Below are positions 36,143 to 45,274 of a stretch of DNA of 64,000 bases, piece after piece. A program made the position numbers and the translations under genes. The stretch is from contig NZ_FNJL01000016.1 in the NCBI RefSeq assembly GCF_900104515.1, positions 50,633 to 114,632 of the forward strand. Direction: 5' to 3'. Source of the stretch: Paracidovorax cattleyae (GTDB taxonomy: Bacteria; Pseudomonadota; Gammaproteobacteria; Burkholderiales; Burkholderiaceae_C). How positions within the stretch are numbered: the first letter of the stretch is position 1; each line of letters starts with the position of its first letter. A model generated the notes under the pieces. The model did no database searches. It saw only the letters and a program-made list of their open reading frames with translations, and had not been told where the DNA came from.

Positions 36143-36973
36143 ATGAACGCAAGCCCCCCTCCGCTCCGCCTGCAGGCCGCCGTCTTCGACTGGGCCGGCA
36201 CCATCGTCGATTTCGGCTCCCGCGCGCCCATGGGCGCCTTCGTGCGGCTCTTCGCGCAGTTCGGCGTGGAGATCACCACCGCCGACGCCCGCGGCCCCAT
36301 GGGCATGGCCAAATGGAACCACATCCAGGCCCTGGGCCGCCTGCCCCATGTGGCCGCGCAGTGGCAGGCGCGGCACGGCCGGCCCTTCGGCGATGCCGAC
36401 GTGGACCACCTGCACGAGGTCTTCACGCCCATGAACGCCGCCGTCATCCCCGAACACGCCGACTTCATTCCCGGCGCCCTCGGCCTGGTGGCCGCGCTGC
36501 GCGCGCGCGGGGTCAAGATCGGCTCCACCACCGGCTACAACCGCCCCATCATGGAGGTGCTCGCGCCCCTCGCCCGCGGCGCCGGCTACGCGCCCGACAA
36601 CCTGGTCTGCGCGGGCGACCTGGCGGCCGGGCGGCCCTCGCCGCTCATGATGTACCGCTGCTTCACGGACCTGGGCGTGTGGCCCCCCGCCACCGTGGTG
36701 AAGGTGGACGACACCGGCGTGGGCGTGCAGGAAGGCACCGCCGCCGGCACCTGGGCCGTGGGCCTGGCCATCAGCGGCAACGCGGCCGGCCTGTCGCTGC
36801 AGGAATGGAATGCGCTGGACGCCGCGGCGCAGCAGCAGGTGCGCGGCCAGGCCACCACCGAACTCCGGGCCGCGGGCGCGCACTACGTGATCGACACCGT
36901 GGCGGACCTGCTGCCCGTGCTGGACGACATCGATGCCCGGCTGGCGCGGGGCGAAACGCCGCCCACCGCCTGA
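36143..36973 (+). CDS. phnX: Phosphonoacetaldehyde hydrolase PhnX
   Basis: The 276-residue HAD enzyme cleaves phosphonoacetaldehyde to acetaldehyde and phosphate. The nucleophile Asp16 is in AAVFDWAGTIVDFGSRAP, and the Schiff-base Lys57 lies in GPMGMAKWNHI, as in known PhnX. The segments KIGSTTGYNRPIMEVL and VVKVDDTGVGVQEGTAAGTW complete the HAD motifs. A GTG at 36122, overlapping the previous stop, would add seven residues. It is the last gene of the cluster. Confidence 0.95.
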   Translation: MNASPPPLRLQAAVFDWAGTIVDFGSRAPMGAFVRLFAQFGVEITTADARGPMGMAKWNHIQALGRLPHVAAQWQARHGRPFGDADVDHLHEVFTPMNAAVIPEHADFIPGALGLVAALRARGVKIGSTTGYNRPIMEVLAPLARGAGYAPDNLVCAGDLAAGRPSPLMMYRCFTDLGVWPPATVVKVDDTGVGVQEGTAAGTWAVGLAISGNAAGLSLQEWNALDAAAQQQVRGQATTELRAAGAHYVIDTVADLLPVLDDIDARLARGETPPTA

Positions 36974-36990
36974 TCCGGGGCCGTGCCCCA

Positions 36991-37254
36991 GGGTCTGTTA
37001 ACGCTATGCAAGGGGATCGCGTTGCTTCGCGAAGGGGCTGGGTGCAAGGCGCCTGGGCGTAGCAAGGCCGGGGCCTTGCAAGCACGGGCAACGCTGCAAG
37101 CGGCCCCTTCGCGGAGCAACCCGAAGGGAAGCTCATCACAGCCCGCCCCCCGGCGTTGCGCTCCTTGTACGTGTGGACACACGCACGGCGTCGCGCGCCT
37201 TGATGGGCGGGCTGTGATGAGCTTCGCGACCCCTTGCATAGCGTTAACAGGCCC
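36991..37254. repeat. Nested inverted-repeat intergenic element
   Basis: The outer arms at about 36991-37016 and 37229-37254 are nearly perfect inverted copies sharing CTGTTAACGCTATGCAAGGG. Inside lie two further hairpins. One pairs 37021-37040 with 37101-37120 and closes on CAAGGCCGGGGCCTTG near 37063-37078. The other is a perfect 20-bp inverted repeat of 37129-37148 with 37205-37224. The whole could fold as a three-way junction. No ORF fits. It may be a MITE-like or dispersed intergenic repeat. Its right arm abuts the stop codon of the creatininase-family gene. Confidence 0.8.
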
Positions 37255-38078
37255 TAGGGCCCTTCCACCAGCGTGCCGTCCGGCAGGTCGGCGATCTCGC
37301 CGAGCAGCGCCGCCAGCTGCGCAGCCGCGGCCTCGACCACGGCACGCCCCTTTTCCGCGGTGGCGCCGGCCGCATCGCCCACCGCGCCCGCCGGGTGGTA
37401 GTCCTGGATGGCCCATCCCATCCTGGCGCTGCGGCCGTTGCCCAGTATGGGATAGCGCTCCGCGCGGTCCTGCGAGGTCGAGCGGAACCGCCCGGCATGC
37501 GCCATGCGCACGGTCTGCGGCGCGAGGTGCAGCATCATCGACGTCTCCACCTGCCCGCCGTGGATGCCGAAGCGGTGCTCCTCGGCGCTGAACAGGCCCT
37601 GCACCGCATCCGGCAGCGGCAGGCTGAACCAGCTCGCGCTGTACACCAGCAGGCCGTGCCGCTGCCGCAGCTCGCGCGCCACGATGTCCATCACGCTCAC
37701 CTGCCCGCCGTGGCCGTTGAAGAGCAGCAGCTTCCGGATGCCTGCGCGGGCCACGCAGGCGCCCAGCTCGCTCCAGAGCGCGATCACCGTGGCCGGCGAC
37801 AGCGTGAGCGTGCCCGGAAAGGCCGTGTGCTCGGTGCTCAGGCCCACGTCCTGCGGCGGCAGGAAGAGCACGGGCAGGTCCGCCGGCAGCAACGGCAGCG
37901 CGGCATCGATCACCCCCCGCAGGAGCGCGGCGTCCACGGCGAGCGGCAGGTGCGGACCGTGCTGCTCGATGGCAGCCACCGGCAGCACGGCCACGGTGCA
38001 CCCGGCCAGGCCCGAGGCCCGGGCCTCGGAGAAATCGCGGGTGGAGAGTTCGGCCCAATAGCGGGAGGGATAAGCCAT
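37254..38078 (-). CDS. Creatininase-family amidohydrolase
   Basis: The product of about 274 residues shows the creatininase metal-binding pattern: VLPVAAIEQHGPHLPLAVDA (Glu and His ligands), FNGHGGQVSVMDIV and FGIHGGQVETSMMLHL. It starts MAYPSRYWAELSTRDF; an ATG at 38087 is possible. Relatives include creatininase and mycofactocin or riboflavin pathway amidases, so the substrate is open. The stop codon touches the nested repeat at 36991-37254, so this element may serve as its terminator. Confidence 0.82.
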   Translation of the reverse strand: MAYPSRYWAELSTRDFSEARASGLAGCTVAVLPVAAIEQHGPHLPLAVDAALLRGVIDAALPLLPADLPVLFLPPQDVGLSTEHTAFPGTLTLSPATVIALWSELGACVARAGIRKLLLFNGHGGQVSVMDIVARELRQRHGLLVYSASWFSLPLPDAVQGLFSAEEHRFGIHGGQVETSMMLHLAPQTVRMAHAGRFRSTSQDRAERYPILGNGRSARMGWAIQDYHPAGAVGDAAGATAEKGRAVVEAAAAQLAALLGEIADLPDGTLVEGP

Positions 38079-38251
38079 GGCCGCCATCGTAGGGCATGGG
38101 CCCAGCCCATCAGTGGTAACGATAGGCGCGCCGTTACGCATAGACATCACCTTCCCATATCATTTTGCATTGAATAAAAACAATAAGTAACAACCCCCGG
38201 AGTGATAGCGTCCTATACGTTCCGTAGAAAGTTGCCACAGGGAGGAAAGTC
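38079..38251 (+). promoter_or_regulatory. Upstream region of the chemoreceptor gene
   Basis: This gap between divergent genes is AT-rich at about 38145-38200. It has a weak sigma-28-like pair, TAAGTA near 38186 and GATA near 38206, well short of a consensus match. A clear Shine-Dalgarno GGGAGGA lies at 38241-38247, which sets the GTG start at 38252. No repressor site is evident. Confidence 0.35.
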
Positions 38252-40069
38252 GTGAATTTATTGAAGAACATCCGTTTGGGAGCCATGCTGGGCACGGGCT
38301 TCGCCATCGTGATCGCCATAGGCTTCCTGGTCGCCGCGTACGGCCGGTTCCAGCTCGACCGCACGGGCACCAATCTCCAGGCGCTGTCGCGCGAACGGCT
38401 GGACATCCTCCTGCAGCTGCAGCAGGTCAAGGACAACACCAACGTCGTCGCCCTCGCGGTGCGCAACCTCGCCATGCTGGAAAACGACGCCTCCATGGCC
38501 GAAGAGAAGAAGCGGCTCGACAACGTGATCGCCCAGACCTCGGAACTCATGGGCAAGATGCAGCAGCGCGTGCGCTCGCCCCAGGGCAAGGTCCTCATGG
38601 AACGCATCTCCGATGCCCGCCCGCAGTTCCTCGGCACCGTCGAGAAGGCGGCGAAGCTCGGCCTCGCCAACGACATGGTCAACGCGCGCACCGTGCTGCT
38701 CGGCGAGATGCGCACCGCGCAGCACGCCTACTTCCAGGCCGTGGAGGACATGATCGCCTACCAGCGCAAGATGACCATCGACATGGCGGAGTCCTCCAGC
38801 AGCACCGCCAGCGCCGCGGGCAACACCATGATCGTGCTGGCCGTGCTGTCTGCAGCACTCGGCGCGCTCGTCGCCTGGTCGATCACGCGCCGCGTGAAGG
38901 GCCAGCTCGGCGGCGAACCCGCCTACGCCGCCCAGATCGCCCAGGAAGTCGCCCGCGGCAACCTCGCCGTCCACGTCGACCTGCGCCCCGGCGACTCTTC
39001 CTCCGTCCTCGCCGCCATGGGCGCCATGCGCTCCAACCTCGCCCAGGTCGTCTCCGAAGTCCGCCACAGCAGCGAATCCATCGCCACGGGCGCCTCCCAG
39101 ATCGCCACCGGCAACGCCGACCTCAGCCAGCGCACCGAGGAGCAGGCCTCCAACCTCCAGCAGACCGCCGCCTCCATGGAGCAGATGAACTCCACCGTCA
39201 AGCAGAACGCCGACACCGTCCGCACCGCCTCCCAGCTCGCCTCCTCCGCTTCCGCCACCGCCGCCCGTGGCGGCGAGGTCGTGGGCAACGTCGTGCGCAC
39301 CATGGAGGACATCACCGCCTCCTCCCGCAAGATCGGCGACATCATCGGCGTCATCGACTCCATCGCCTTCCAGACCAACATCCTCGCCCTCAACGCCGCC
39401 GTCGAGGCCGCCCGCGCCGGCGAGCAGGGCCGCGGCTTCGCCGTCGTCGCCTCCGAAGTCCGCACCCTCGCGCAGCGCTCTGCCCAGGCCGCCAAGGAGA
39501 TCAAGGCCCTCATCGGCGAGAGCGTCTCCAAGGTCGAGACCGGCTCCCAGCTCGTGGGCGAGGCCGGCTCCACCATGGGAGAGATCGTCGAGCAGGCCCG
39601 CCGCGTCGCCGACCTCATCGCCGAAATCGGTGCGGCCACCCACGAGCAGGAGCAGGGCATCTCCCAGGTCAGCGACGCCGTCAACCAGCTCGACCAGGTC
39701 ACCCAGCAGAACGCCGCCCTCGTCGAGGAATCCGCCGCCGCCGCCGACAGCCTCAACTCCCAGGCCTCCCGCCTCGTCGAGCTCGTCAGCGTCTTCCAGG
39801 TCGATGCCGACGCATCCCAGGCCGTCATCGCCCAGGCTCAGTCCCGCAGCCGCGACACCGCACGCGCCGCATCCGCCGCCCTGCAGCACGCCAGGACGCC
39901 CGCCGCCGGACCGCGCGCAATGCCCAGCCTCACTGCCGCTCCGAAGATGCCCGCATCGGTGCAGGCATCGGCCGCCGTTCGGCCAGCCCTGGCCCCGGCG
40001 CAGCAGCCGGCCGCACCTGCGCCCGCCCGGGCCGCCAGCCCGAACAACGACGACTGGGAAACCTTCTGA
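38252..40069 (+). CDS. Methyl-accepting chemotaxis protein with C-terminal WETF tail
   Basis: The 605-residue product has TM1 at about residues 10-30 and a four-helix-bundle periplasmic sensor. TM2 lies at about 192-212, then a HAMP region and a long signalling coiled coil. The hairpin tip near residues 360-415 carries [20 protein letters not shown] and [19 protein letters not shown]. The C-terminus ends DDWETF after a flexible Ala/Pro-rich linker, like the NWETF tether for CheR and CheB. The start is GTG after GGAGGA. The signalling half uses almost only C-ending codons. Confidence 0.93.
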   Translation: MNLLKNIRLGAMLGTGFAIVIAIGFLVAAYGRFQLDRTGTNLQALSRERLDILLQLQQVKDNTNVVALAVRNLAMLENDASMAEEKKRLDNVIAQTSELMGKMQQRVRSPQGKVLMERISDARPQFLGTVEKAAKLGLANDMVNARTVLLGEMRTAQHAYFQAVEDMIAYQRKMTIDMAESSSSTASAAGNTMIVLAVLSAALGALVAWSITRRVKGQLGGEPAYAAQIAQEVARGNLAVHVDLRPGDSSSVLAAMGAMRSNLAQVVSEVRHSSESIATGASQIATGNADLSQRTEEQASNLQQTAASMEQMNSTVKQNADTVRTASQLASSASATAARGGEVVGNVVRTMEDITASSRKIGDIIGVIDSIAFQTNILALNAAVEAARAGEQGRGFAVVASEVRTLAQRSAQAAKEIKALIGESVSKVETGSQLVGEAGSTMGEIVEQARRVADLIAEIGAATHEQEQGISQVSDAVNQLDQVTQQNAALVEESAAAADSLNSQASRLVELVSVFQVDADASQAVIAQAQSRSRDTARAASAALQHARTPAAGPRAMPSLTAAPKMPASVQASAAVRPALAPAQQPAAPAPARAASPNNDDWETF

Positions 40070-40105
40070 CACCGGGCGGCCCGCGGCGCCGAGCCCTGCG
40101 GGGGC

Positions 40106-41596
40106 CTACCTCCGCAGCGCCCTCGCCTGCCGCCTGCGCCAGGCGGCATCCACCGCCAGCATGCACAGCAGCGACAGCCCCAGCAGGGGCAGCAGCACGC
40201 CGGCCACGGCCATCATCCCGGCCACCACCCAGAGGGCGCGCGGCTGCGCCGGCAGCGGCGGCACGCCCAGCCCCCCGGCCGGGCGGCGCTTCCACCACGC
40301 CACCGCGCCCGCGACGCACAGCAGCACGATGCCGGCGCAGGCCACGGCCAGCACGATCTGGTTGGCCGCGCCGTACTGCTGGCCCAGGTGGACATTGATG
40401 CCCCACTCCAGTCCCCGCGCCACCGGCCCGTAGTCGGCATAGCCCATGTCGAGCAGCGGCCGGCCGCTGTACTGGTCCAGGTGCACCACCCGCTGCCGGC
40501 CGAGATCGGCCGGATAGGCCGAGGCGGTATAGACGCCGCCCGCTCCCTGCGGCGCAGCCACGCCGAAACCCGGCGCCAGGCCCAGCCGCGTGAACACCGC
40601 CATCGCGGCGTCCAGGCCGACCGGCGGCATGGGCTGCGGCCCGGCGGCCTGGGCTGCCGCCTCTCCGCCGTGATCTGCGTGCTCCCCGGCCCCGTCCTGG
40701 CCCCCATGGCCTTCATGGCCTGGATGCCCTCCATGGCCTCCGCGCCCGCCGGCCACCATCGCGGCCGGCACGGCCGAGGCCACGGGCACGCGTGCCTGCT
40801 GCAGGCTCCACGGCACGGACAGCGTGTCCGCCACGGGCACGGCCGACATCGGCACCTGCACGCGCACGCCGGCCGGATAGCCCCAGTGGCTGCCGTTGGC
40901 CCAGGCATTCACCTGCGCCCCCCAGAACACCGACCAGGGCATGCCCGTCAGCGCCAGGAACGCGAGGATCGCGCCCACGCCCAGGCCCAGCACCGCATGC
41001 AGGTCGCGCCAGAACACCCGCTCGGCCGGGCGCCCGCGCACCGTCACCACCCCACCCCGGCGGCCGCGCGGCCACCACAGGTACAACCCCGTCGCCACCA
41101 GCACCACGGCCCAGCCCGCCGCCATCTCGATCACGCCGCGCGCCACCGGGCCGATCACCTTCAGGCTGTGCAGCCGCCGGATCTGCCACGACAGCGTGCC
41201 CCGCTCCGGCAACTGCCCCAGCACCCGTGCCGAGCCCGGATCCACGTACACCGCCACGCGGCGCCCGTCCGCGGTGGCGATGCCCACGTTCGCGCTGTCC
41301 CCCGGCCCCGCGGCCGGCGTGTAGCGGAACCACTGCCCCGGCTGCACCGCCACCGCAGCGGCCACCAGCGCGCTGGGCGGCCGCGCCGCGCCCGGTGGCA
41401 CGGGTTGCGCCACGCGCAGCAGATCGCGGTGATACCAGCCATCGATCTCGCCCTGGAACAGGAACGCCCCGCCAGTCACCGCCAGCCAGGCCAGGAAGGG
41501 CAGCACCAGCAGCCCGGCATAGAAATGCCAGCGCCACACCGCGCGGTACAGGCTCCCGGCGGTGATCGTGGCCGCGGTCTTGGTGGTCGATGCCAT
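40106..41596 (-). CDS. PepSY-associated membrane protein (putative siderophore-iron reductase)
   Basis: The 496-residue product begins MASTTKTAATITAGSLYRAV, then WRWHFYAGLLVLPFLAWLAV, the standard PepSY-TM start. Four main membrane segments flank periplasmic PepSY domains. An unusual His/Gly-rich stretch at about residues 275-315 (GHGGHPGHEGHGG, then EHADHGG) suggests metal binding. GGAGG sits upstream of the ATG at 41596. It lies 2 bases after the TonB receptor gene, so the two are co-transcribed for metal uptake. Confidence 0.85.
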   Translation of the reverse strand: MASTTKTAATITAGSLYRAVWRWHFYAGLLVLPFLAWLAVTGGAFLFQGEIDGWYHRDLLRVAQPVPPGAARPPSALVAAAVAVQPGQWFRYTPAAGPGDSANVGIATADGRRVAVYVDPGSARVLGQLPERGTLSWQIRRLHSLKVIGPVARGVIEMAAGWAVVLVATGLYLWWPRGRRGGVVTVRGRPAERVFWRDLHAVLGLGVGAILAFLALTGMPWSVFWGAQVNAWANGSHWGYPAGVRVQVPMSAVPVADTLSVPWSLQQARVPVASAVPAAMVAGGRGGHGGHPGHEGHGGQDGAGEHADHGGEAAAQAAGPQPMPPVGLDAAMAVFTRLGLAPGFGVAAPQGAGGVYTASAYPADLGRQRVVHLDQYSGRPLLDMGYADYGPVARGLEWGINVHLGQQYGAANQIVLAVACAGIVLLCVAGAVAWWKRRPAGGLGVPPLPAQPRALWVVAGMMAVAGVLLPLLGLSLLCMLAVDAAWRRRQARALRR

Positions 41597-41598
41597 GG

Positions 41599-43737
41599 TC
41601 AGAACCTCCATCCCAGGCTGACCGCGACGCTGCGGCCGTCGCCCGGCGAATAGCCCGAAGAACCGCTGTCGTACCACGCATAGACATAGCGCCGGTTCGT
41701 CGCGTTGCGCACCTGCACGCCGACGTCCACGGTGGGCGTGAGCTGCCAGCTGGCGCCCAGGTCCAGCAGCGCATAGCGCCCCGTGCGGCCCTGGGTGTTG
41801 GTGCGGTCCAGGTCATAGTCGCCCTGCGCCGTCACCATGGCCGACAGGCGCAGCACCTCCGTTGCGCGCACCTGCAGGCCTGCGCTCGCCAGGTAGTGCG
41901 GCACGTTCTCCACCTCCCGCCCGGCGGTGTCCGGCGCCGACGGGTCGGGCACGGTGATGCGCGCCACCTGGTGCGAATAGGCGACCCAGCCCGTCCAGCG
42001 CGCGTCCAGGCGGGCATTGAGCTGCGCGTCCCAGCCCTTGCGCCGCGTGCGCCCCACGTTGCCCAGCCCGCCGGGATCGGGCAGCCCGTCCACACCCAGC
42101 ACGCGCGCCACCTCGCCCGAGGCGCGCTGCTGCCACGCCGCCACCCGCGCCTCCCAGCCCGGCGCAGGCTGCCAGCGCACGCCCGTCTCCCAGCCGTCGT
42201 TGATCGACGGGCCCAGGTCGCGTGCCTGCGTGCGGTAGGCATCGATGCCCGAGCCCACCTGGAAGGTGCGGCCCGCATTCGCATACAGCGTCACGCCCTC
42301 GCGCGCCGTCCAGGCGACGCTCAGCTTGGGCTGCCGGATGGTGCCGTAGTCGTGCATGCCGTAGCGCTGCCCCGTCAGCCGGTCGGTGAAATCCCCGCCC
42401 AGCCGGTCCACGCGCAGCGCCGGCACGATGCGCAGCGACGCCACCGGCTGCACCACCGCCTGCACATACGCCCCCTGCGTATGCACGTCGAAATCCCAGT
42501 CCCGGAACTGCGAAGTCCGCACGCGATCGGCCGTGCGCCAACGCTGCGCGCCGTTGTCCTGCCACTGCGCATCCACTCCGCCTTCCAGCGTGAACGCATG
42601 CGCCCACGCCACCGCAGGCCGCCACGTCAGCACACCCGACAGCCCGCGCTGGTCCTCATCGTTGTCGCGCTCCTGCTGCATGCCCGACGGCGAGAACCGC
42701 ACCCAGCGCTGGTTCTCGTAATGGCTGGCGTACGCGCGCGCCGTCCACGACAGGCGCTCGGCCAGCCGGGCCTCCCAGTGCAGCCCCAGCTGCCCCGTCT
42801 CGCGCGTGCTGCGGTCCGAGGCCGACCACGGCGGCGACCAGCGCGGCTGCGCCGCCGCCTGCTCGCGCGTCAGGTAGCCGGATTCATCCGCCGCATTGCG
42901 GAAAGTGCGCGCCGTGAGGCCTGCGCGCCAGCCACCGCCCGGATCGGTGTAGAACCACTTGCCCGACAGCGCGTGCTGCGTGCCCTCCGCATGGTCACGC
43001 CAGCCGTCGCCCGTGCGCCAGAACACGCCGTAGTTCTGGCTCCACGGCCCCGACTCGATGCCCTTGACCACCTGCAGGTCGCGCGTGCCGAAGCTGCCCG
43101 CCGTCAGCGTCGCGCGGCCCTCGTTGCCGCCCGTGCGCGTCAGCACGTTCACGTTGCCCGCGATGTTGTTGAGCCCGTAGCGCGGGTCATTCGTGCCGCG
43201 CACCACTTCCACCGCCTCGATGTCGAGCGGGAACACCGCATCCAGGAACGGCATGCCGCCCGCGTTGTCGTTCGACGGGATGCCGTCGATCAGCAGCTTG
43301 ACCGCATTCACCCGGCCCTCGCCATTGAAGCCGCGGAACGAGAAACGCCCCGCGTCCACCCCCTGCCGGAACGGCGTGACCTGCACCCCGGGCGCGCGGC
43401 CCAGCAGCTCCCAGGTGTGGTCCACGCGGGCGTCCTGCAGCACCTCGCCGCCCACGATGTCCACCGACGTGGAGACGCTGCGCGCCGGTAGCGCGCCGCC
43501 GGGGCCCTCGCGCACCTCCACCGTGCCGAGCGTGAGCGCGGGGCCGGCTTCCGCCGGTACGGAGTTTGCCGCCGTGCCATGGCCGCCGACGGCCCCGGGC
43601 ACTTCCTGCCCCCAGGCCGCCAGCGCGGGAAGGGCCGCCAGCGCGACCGCGGGCCAAGGAAGCCGGAACGCGGGAGAAGACGAAGAAGGAACAGAAAAAG
43701 AAAAAGACAAACGGAAGCGACGACGAAGCCGGTCCAT
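41599..43737 (-). CDS. TonB-dependent outer-membrane receptor
   Basis: The 712-residue product has a long signal sequence (hydrophobic WPAVALAALPALAAWGQ, about residues 28-44). A plug domain follows with TWELLGRAPGVQVTPFRQGV, INSLLIDG-like VKLLIDGIPSND and IEAVEVVRGTNDPRYGLNN. A 22-strand barrel ends LGWRF with the terminal Phe expected for Bam-mediated assembly. The ATG at 43737 has GAGGTGG upstream. The ligand is probably a ferric siderophore or metal chelate, given the PepSY partner. No Fur box was recognised. Confidence 0.88.
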   Translation of the reverse strand: MDRLRRRFRLSFSFSVPSSSSPAFRLPWPAVALAALPALAAWGQEVPGAVGGHGTAANSVPAEAGPALTLGTVEVREGPGGALPARSVSTSVDIVGGEVLQDARVDHTWELLGRAPGVQVTPFRQGVDAGRFSFRGFNGEGRVNAVKLLIDGIPSNDNAGGMPFLDAVFPLDIEAVEVVRGTNDPRYGLNNIAGNVNVLTRTGGNEGRATLTAGSFGTRDLQVVKGIESGPWSQNYGVFWRTGDGWRDHAEGTQHALSGKWFYTDPGGGWRAGLTARTFRNAADESGYLTREQAAAQPRWSPPWSASDRSTRETGQLGLHWEARLAERLSWTARAYASHYENQRWVRFSPSGMQQERDNDEDQRGLSGVLTWRPAVAWAHAFTLEGGVDAQWQDNGAQRWRTADRVRTSQFRDWDFDVHTQGAYVQAVVQPVASLRIVPALRVDRLGGDFTDRLTGQRYGMHDYGTIRQPKLSVAWTAREGVTLYANAGRTFQVGSGIDAYRTQARDLGPSINDGWETGVRWQPAPGWEARVAAWQQRASGEVARVLGVDGLPDPGGLGNVGRTRRKGWDAQLNARLDARWTGWVAYSHQVARITVPDPSAPDTAGREVENVPHYLASAGLQVRATEVLRLSAMVTAQGDYDLDRTNTQGRTGRYALLDLGASWQLTPTVDVGVQVRNATNRRYVYAWYDSGSSGYSPGDGRSVAVSLGWRF

Positions 43738-43890
43738 ATCCACCTCGCGCAAGCGGTGCCCACCCGGCCCACGCGAGCGCGGACCGGACGGAAAAAAACG
43801 GGGAGACGAAGGAGAAGGAAGACCTCTGCCGCGGAGGCGGCCCCAGGGGACCTGGAAGCGCGGCAGCCCTGCCGGAAGAAGGCAGGCCGG

Positions 43891-44313
43891 TCAGGCCCGC
43901 GCGGGCGGCCCGCGCGCCGGCAGCGGCGCACCCACCAGCGCCGCGAGGCGCGCGGCCGCCACCGGCTGCAATGCATGCGCCAGCGGCTGCCCCATCGGCA
44001 CCGCCAGCACCACCGGCACGGGCGGCGGGGCACCCGGCGCGAGGCACAGCGCGCAATCCAGGCCATGCTGGCCCATCTCGCGCAGGCCGCTGCCGTCGTC
44101 CCGCATGACCACCAGCTTGGCGGCGCCGGCCGCATTGCAGACCACCTGCAGGCTCTGCGGATGCAGCAGCGGCGACGCCGCGGCCATGCCGAAGGCGAGC
44201 ATCCACCACGCCAGGACCAGCGGGGCCAGGCGGCGGAGGCGGGGCAGGAAGGGAGTCACCAGGACGACAAGAGATGGTTCGGATGCAGAGACGGCAAGGC
44301 GGGCGTCCTGCAT
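43891..44313 (-). CDS. DUF2946-type small secreted protein
   Basis: The product of about 140 residues has an N-terminal hydrophobic segment (LAPLVLAWWMLAFGMAAASP) and a Cys pair in HGLDCALCLAP. DUF2946 proteins of this form are found beside TonB receptors and PepSY proteins. It is the first gene of the minus-strand metal-uptake group, 153 bases upstream of the receptor. The start is uncertain; ATG at 44313 is used because the longer frame adds charged residues unlike a signal peptide. Confidence 0.65.
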   Translation of the reverse strand: MQDARLAVSASEPSLVVLVTPFLPRLRRLAPLVLAWWMLAFGMAAASPLLHPQSLQVVCNAAGAAKLVVMRDDGSGLREMGQHGLDCALCLAPGAPPPVPVVLAVPMGQPLAHALQPVAAARLAALVGAPLPARGPPARA

Positions 44314-44458
44314 TACCGGAGCATTATGCGGCGGCAGTGCAAACTCCCTCTTTCGGAAGTCCACCCGCCAGGCAAGCCCGCGATGAACCCGGAACGCTCG
44401 GCGCAGGTCTTTGGAACGCAAGCGCTCCCGCCGCCGGAGCCGGCGCTACCATCGCCGG

Positions 44459-45226
44459 ATGACCCACGACGAAGCCCTCGCCTCCACCACCCGCGACCTG
44501 TTCCGCGAAGACGCCTACCTGCGCGAATGCCGCGCCACCGTCGCCGCCGTGCTGCCCGACGGCGGCATCGTGCTCGACCGCACGGTGTTCTATCCCCTGG
44601 GCGGCGGGCAGGCGGGCGATGCCGGGGTGCTGGTGCGGGCCGACGGGCGCGAGGTGCCGATCGCCGATACGCGCAAGGCCAAGGACGCCGAAGGCAAGCC
44701 CACGGCCGCCATCGTGCATGTGCCGGCGCCCGGCGCCGAGCCACCCTCCGTGGGCGAGGAAGTCACCGCCCGCATCGACTGGGAGCGCCGCCACCGGCTG
44801 ATGCGCTTCCACACCACCACCCACCTGCTGTGCCACCTGGTGGCCCAGCCCGTCAACGGCTGCTCGGTCACGCCCGACACCGCGCGGCTGGATTTCCACA
44901 TGGACGGCCCGCTGGATGCCGCCGCCCTGAACGCCGACATCGCCCGGCTCGTGGCCGAGGCGCACCCCGTCACCATCGGCGCCATCAGCGACGCCGAACT
45001 GGACGCCCAGCCCGACCTCGTCAAGAGCATGAGCGTGCAGCCGCCGCGCGGCAGCGGCCAGGTACGCACCGTGCGCGTGGGCACGCCGGGGCAGCCGCTC
45101 ATCGACCTGCAGCCCTGCGGCGGCACCCACGTCGGCAGCACCACCGAGATCGGCGCGGTGGTCGTCACCAGGATCGAGAAAAAAGGCGCCATGGCCCGCC
45201 GCGTGGTGCTGGGCTTCGCGGCCTGA
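44459..45226 (+). CDS. AlaX-type alanyl-tRNA editing protein
   Basis: The 255-residue product matches the editing domain of alanyl-tRNA synthetase, which removes Ser or Gly mischarged on tRNA-Ala. Zinc ligands are visible in FHTTTHLLCHLV (HxxxH, about residues 117-122) and CGGTHVGST (about residue 220). FYPLGGGQAGDAG is the conserved N-terminal loop. It stands alone without aminoacylation domains. The ATG at 44459 is chosen by fit to the family start. Confidence 0.9.
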   Translation: MTHDEALASTTRDLFREDAYLRECRATVAAVLPDGGIVLDRTVFYPLGGGQAGDAGVLVRADGREVPIADTRKAKDAEGKPTAAIVHVPAPGAEPPSVGEEVTARIDWERRHRLMRFHTTTHLLCHLVAQPVNGCSVTPDTARLDFHMDGPLDAAALNADIARLVAEAHPVTIGAISDAELDAQPDLVKSMSVQPPRGSGQVRTVRVGTPGQPLIDLQPCGGTHVGSTTEIGAVVVTRIEKKGAMARRVVLGFAA

Positions 45227-45274
45227 GCGCGCGTCCAGGAACCAACGCCGCCCGCGCCGCTCCCACACCGCGCC

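Noticed and set aside
38180..38212. Sigma-28 promoter for the chemoreceptor
   Set aside because: The match is partial and the spacing is off, so it is mentioned only as a weak possibility.
38258..40072. 604-codon antisense frame covering the chemoreceptor gene
   Set aside because: It mirrors the C-ending codon bias of the sense gene; the Gly/Leu/Asp-rich product has no known domain.
43738..43890. Fur box upstream of the TonB receptor
   Set aside because: No sequence close to the Fur consensus was seen in the gap or upstream of the DUF2946 gene.
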